Shown here one piece after another: positions 62,082-64,000 of a stretch of 64,000 bases of DNA (the first letter of the stretch is position 1; every line of letters begins with the position of its first letter). Source of the DNA: Gillisia sp. Hel1_33_143. GTDB taxonomy: Bacteria; Bacteroidota; Bacteroidia; Flavobacteriales; Flavobacteriaceae. Below the pieces are notes generated by a model. It was not told the DNA's origin. It worked only from the letters and a program-made list of their open reading frames with translations, and searched no databases. Both the position numbers and the translations under genes were made by a program. The DNA is taken from contig NZ_LT629737.1 of the NCBI RefSeq assembly GCF_900104765.1, forward strand, positions 124,001 to 188,000, given 5' to 3'.

Positions 62082-63182
62082 CTAATTGATCAGTATAATT
62101 TTTAAGGCTTTTTCTACTTCAGCATTACCAAACACTTCATAAGCTTTCATAATTTCTTCTAGCTTAAAGTGGTGGGTAATTAATTTCTGAGGTTGGATTC
62201 TATCTGAAATGATCGTTTTGAGAAGCATGGGAGTTGTATTTGTATTTACAAGCCCCATGGTGATGGTAATATTCTGAATCCATAAATCCTGAATTTTTAG
62301 CTCAACGCTTTTTCCATGTACGCCAATGTTGGCGATATGCCCTCCTGGTTTAACGATCTGCTGGCAGATATCAAAAGTTGCAGGAGCACCTACGGCTTCT
62401 ATAGCCACATCTACACCTTCAACAGTTTCAGCCAATATTTTTTTAATGGCATCTTCTGAACCAGAATTAATAGTTTCTGTTGCTCCCCATTTTTTTGCCA
62501 ATTCCAGACGATTTTCATCCAGATCTATCATAAATATTTTGGAAGGAGAATAGAACTGAGCTGTTAGCAGAGCAGACATTCCAATTGGACCCGCACCTAT
62601 TATGGCGATCGTATCACCTGGTTTAACACATCCATTTATTACTCCTATTTCATGACCCGTAGGAAGTATGTCACTAAGCATAACCAAAGCTTCATCATCC
62701 ACCTCATTTGGGGCTTCATAAAGGCTATTATCCGCATGTGGGATCCTAACATATTCTGCTTGCGTACCATTAATTAGATTCCCCAATATCCATCCGCCGT
62801 CTTTACAATGAGCATACATTTGTTTTTTGCAATATTCACAGGTACCACAGGCGGTGATACATGAAATGATCACCTTATCCCCTTTCTTGAAATTAACCAC
62901 ACCAGCACCTACTTCCTCTATCACACCTACACCTTCATGCCCTAAGGTGGTGCCAGGTTTTACGCTTGGAGTTTTGCCGTGTAAAATTCCTAAATCTGTT
63001 CCACAAATAGTTGTCTTAAGTATCTTTACTATAGCATCTGTTGGTAATTTTATCTCGGGTTTTGAAACCTCTTTGTAAGATATTTTCCCAGGACCACCAT
63101 ATACAAGACCTTTCATAGTTTTTTTAAGAGTAGAAGAATTATTGGAATGGATTTTATCTTTTGATAACATTTTATTAGACAT
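62082..63182 (-). CDS. Zinc-dependent alcohol dehydrogenase (MDR family)
   Basis: 366 residues from the first ATG; family members usually begin at the internal MKGLVYGGPGKISY (Met23, start at 63116), so the first 22 residues may not be translated. Zinc sites are intact: catalytic CGTDLGILHG and GHEGVGVIEEVG, structural ACGTCEYCKKQMYAHC. Rossmann motif IIGAGPIGMSALLTAQF. Oxidises an alcohol (or reduces an aldehyde) with NAD(P)+; members of this subgroup act on short-chain and polyol-type alcohols. No linked genes suggest the substrate. Confidence 0.92.
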   Translation of the reverse strand: MSNKMLSKDKIHSNNSSTLKKTMKGLVYGGPGKISYKEVSKPEIKLPTDAIVKILKTTICGTDLGILHGKTPSVKPGTTLGHEGVGVIEEVGAGVVNFKKGDKVIISCITACGTCEYCKKQMYAHCKDGGWILGNLINGTQAEYVRIPHADNSLYEAPNEVDDEALVMLSDILPTGHEIGVINGCVKPGDTIAIIGAGPIGMSALLTAQFYSPSKIFMIDLDENRLELAKKWGATETINSGSEDAIKKILAETVEGVDVAIEAVGAPATFDICQQIVKPGGHIANIGVHGKSVELKIQDLWIQNITITMGLVNTNTTPMLLKTIISDRIQPQKLITHHFKLEEIMKAYEVFGNAEVEKALKIILIN

Positions 63183-63720
63183 CTCTCAGCTATTCTTTAA
63201 TAATTGATATTCAGTGATTTACGAACAGCTAAGTTATAGGAAGGCTAAGCGCCAAAACATGATGAATATCAGTTATGCATTTAATCTGAAGAAACAATAT
63301 TGCTACGCTAATTAAAATTGGAAGCAATTGAACCTCAATTTATTAGAAATGGAAGCAATAAAGTAATCGCATGAAAACAGTGGAGATCTATTTAAAAATG
63401 AAAAATCCAGAATTATATAAATTCTATGTAAAAACTAAAAGATCTAGGGCACTTCATAATGCCCATTTTAGAAAATAAGTATGGATTATAAAAGTAGATC
63501 AAAAACATATTTCAATTAAAACACCTCAAACTTTAGATCAATAATATAAACCTAATGGGAAAAAGATAATAAGATTTGGATCCAATATTTCAGATAAGAT
63601 GAAATGTTTATAATATCTTGACAGATAAAGTATTTATTAAATCATGAATCTAAGTTGCTTTTAAAAATAGTATTAGAATTAAAGTAACTTATTTAACTAC
63701 ATCAAAAAACCATAGAAATT
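63183..63720. other. Intergenic region between adh and right-edge gene
   Basis: About 540 bp. It contains a 35-residue plus-strand frame (63371-63478) with no recognisable content and a short GGGCA/TGCCC hairpin within it. No promoter or RNA gene stands out. Confidence 0.35.
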
Positions 63721-64000
63721 TTGATAATCAATAAATTATATATTTTGCTTATTGTTTTTTATTTCAATCATTCTTACTCTGAAGAATATATTGAAATTAA
63801 CTACAAAGGAATAGAAGGAGTTATTCTTTGTGAGGAATATTTCTCTTTAAGATATCGAGAAACTTATAATATTTACAACTTATCTTTTAAAGAAGTTTAT
63901 GAATTAGAAAACTATCTTGAGAGAAGTGAAAATCGGTATCCCTCTTATTTTAGAAAGTATCAAGGCTTAATTAAGGATGGAAAAAAATATATCAATATTA
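63721..64000 (+). CDS. Hypothetical exported protein, 5' partial, non-ATG start
   Basis: Open plus-strand frame running off the right edge, 93 codons visible. The most likely start is TTG at 63721, as no ATG is in frame after the upstream stop. The first 20 residues (Met/Leu-IINKLYILLIVFYFNHSYS) look like a signal peptide; the mature part is rich in Tyr and Glu (EEYIEINYKGIEGVILCEEY, then LRYRETYNIYNLSFKEVYEL). No family recognised. Confidence 0.5.
   Translation, partial: MIINKLYILLIVFYFNHSYSEEYIEINYKGIEGVILCEEYFSLRYRETYNIYNLSFKEVYELENYLERSENRYPSYFRKYQGLIKDGKKYINI

Noticed and set aside
63371-63478. 35-residue plus-strand frame in the gap after the adh gene
   Set aside because: Short, no recognisable family, no promoter; likely chance.

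Overview
The window looks like a piece of a marine or soil Flavobacteriaceae chromosome (Bacteroidota). The evidence is low GC, promoters of the Bacteroidetes type (TAnnTTTG at -7 and little Shine-Dalgarno signal), type IX secretion components and T9SS-sorted giant proteins, a Na+-pumping NADH:quinone reductase, and family fusions such as FolK-deoxynucleoside kinase. Genus cannot be fixed from the sequence; the Gramella/Gillisia neighbourhood is a guess. No tRNA, rRNA, CRISPR array, prophage or intact insertion sequence was seen.

Layout. 1-6736 (minus strand): nqrABCDEF, then a terminator, a small conserved gene and the start of an ApbE flavin transferase that runs off the left edge; ApbE is the enzyme that flavinylates NqrB and NqrC. 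6905-12145: a T9SS plug-protein gene, a DUF3667 membrane protein, apaG, an NRDE/TANGO2-like gene and proline-catabolic pruA. 12544-21918: a 3124-residue secreted multidomain protein. 22066-32448: housekeeping genes (rsmG, fatty acid desaturase, aminotransferase, folK-dNK fusion, queuosine-precursor transporter, AsmA-like, DUF2797, bacterial GH3). 32551-40798: a two-gene unit of a 2354-residue multi-lectin adhesin followed by a PorV-family T9SS protein. 41561-49988: era, a SulP transporter, an uncharacterised 479-residue family, a tandem universal stress protein, a small membrane protein with an XRE repressor, and a PAP2 phosphatase. 50172-55840 (minus): a translationally coupled operon of an SbnA-like PLP synthase, an FAD/NAD(P)-binding oxidoreductase and a fold-type III PLP decarboxylase, followed by a cryptochrome/photolyase gene. 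56546-63182: a short UvrA-like ATPase, two MDR dehydrogenases, and a DUF2231/rubrerythrin pair. The right edge holds the 5' part of an unknown secreted protein.

The two parts that best deserve attention are: (1) the adhesin at 33734-40798, in which two C-type lectin domains and one SUEL-type galactose/rhamnose lectin domain are each inserted at the equivalent place of an Ig-like (HYR-type) domain, next to nine exact 240-bp repeats and a linked PorV paralogue; (2) the SbnA-like / FAD / PLP-decarboxylase operon at 51617-55840, which resembles the diaminopropionate and decarboxylation steps of staphyloferrin B synthesis but lacks SbnB and any siderophore synthetase, so its product is unknown.

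All calls come from reading the sequence and recalled family signatures; no database search was run.
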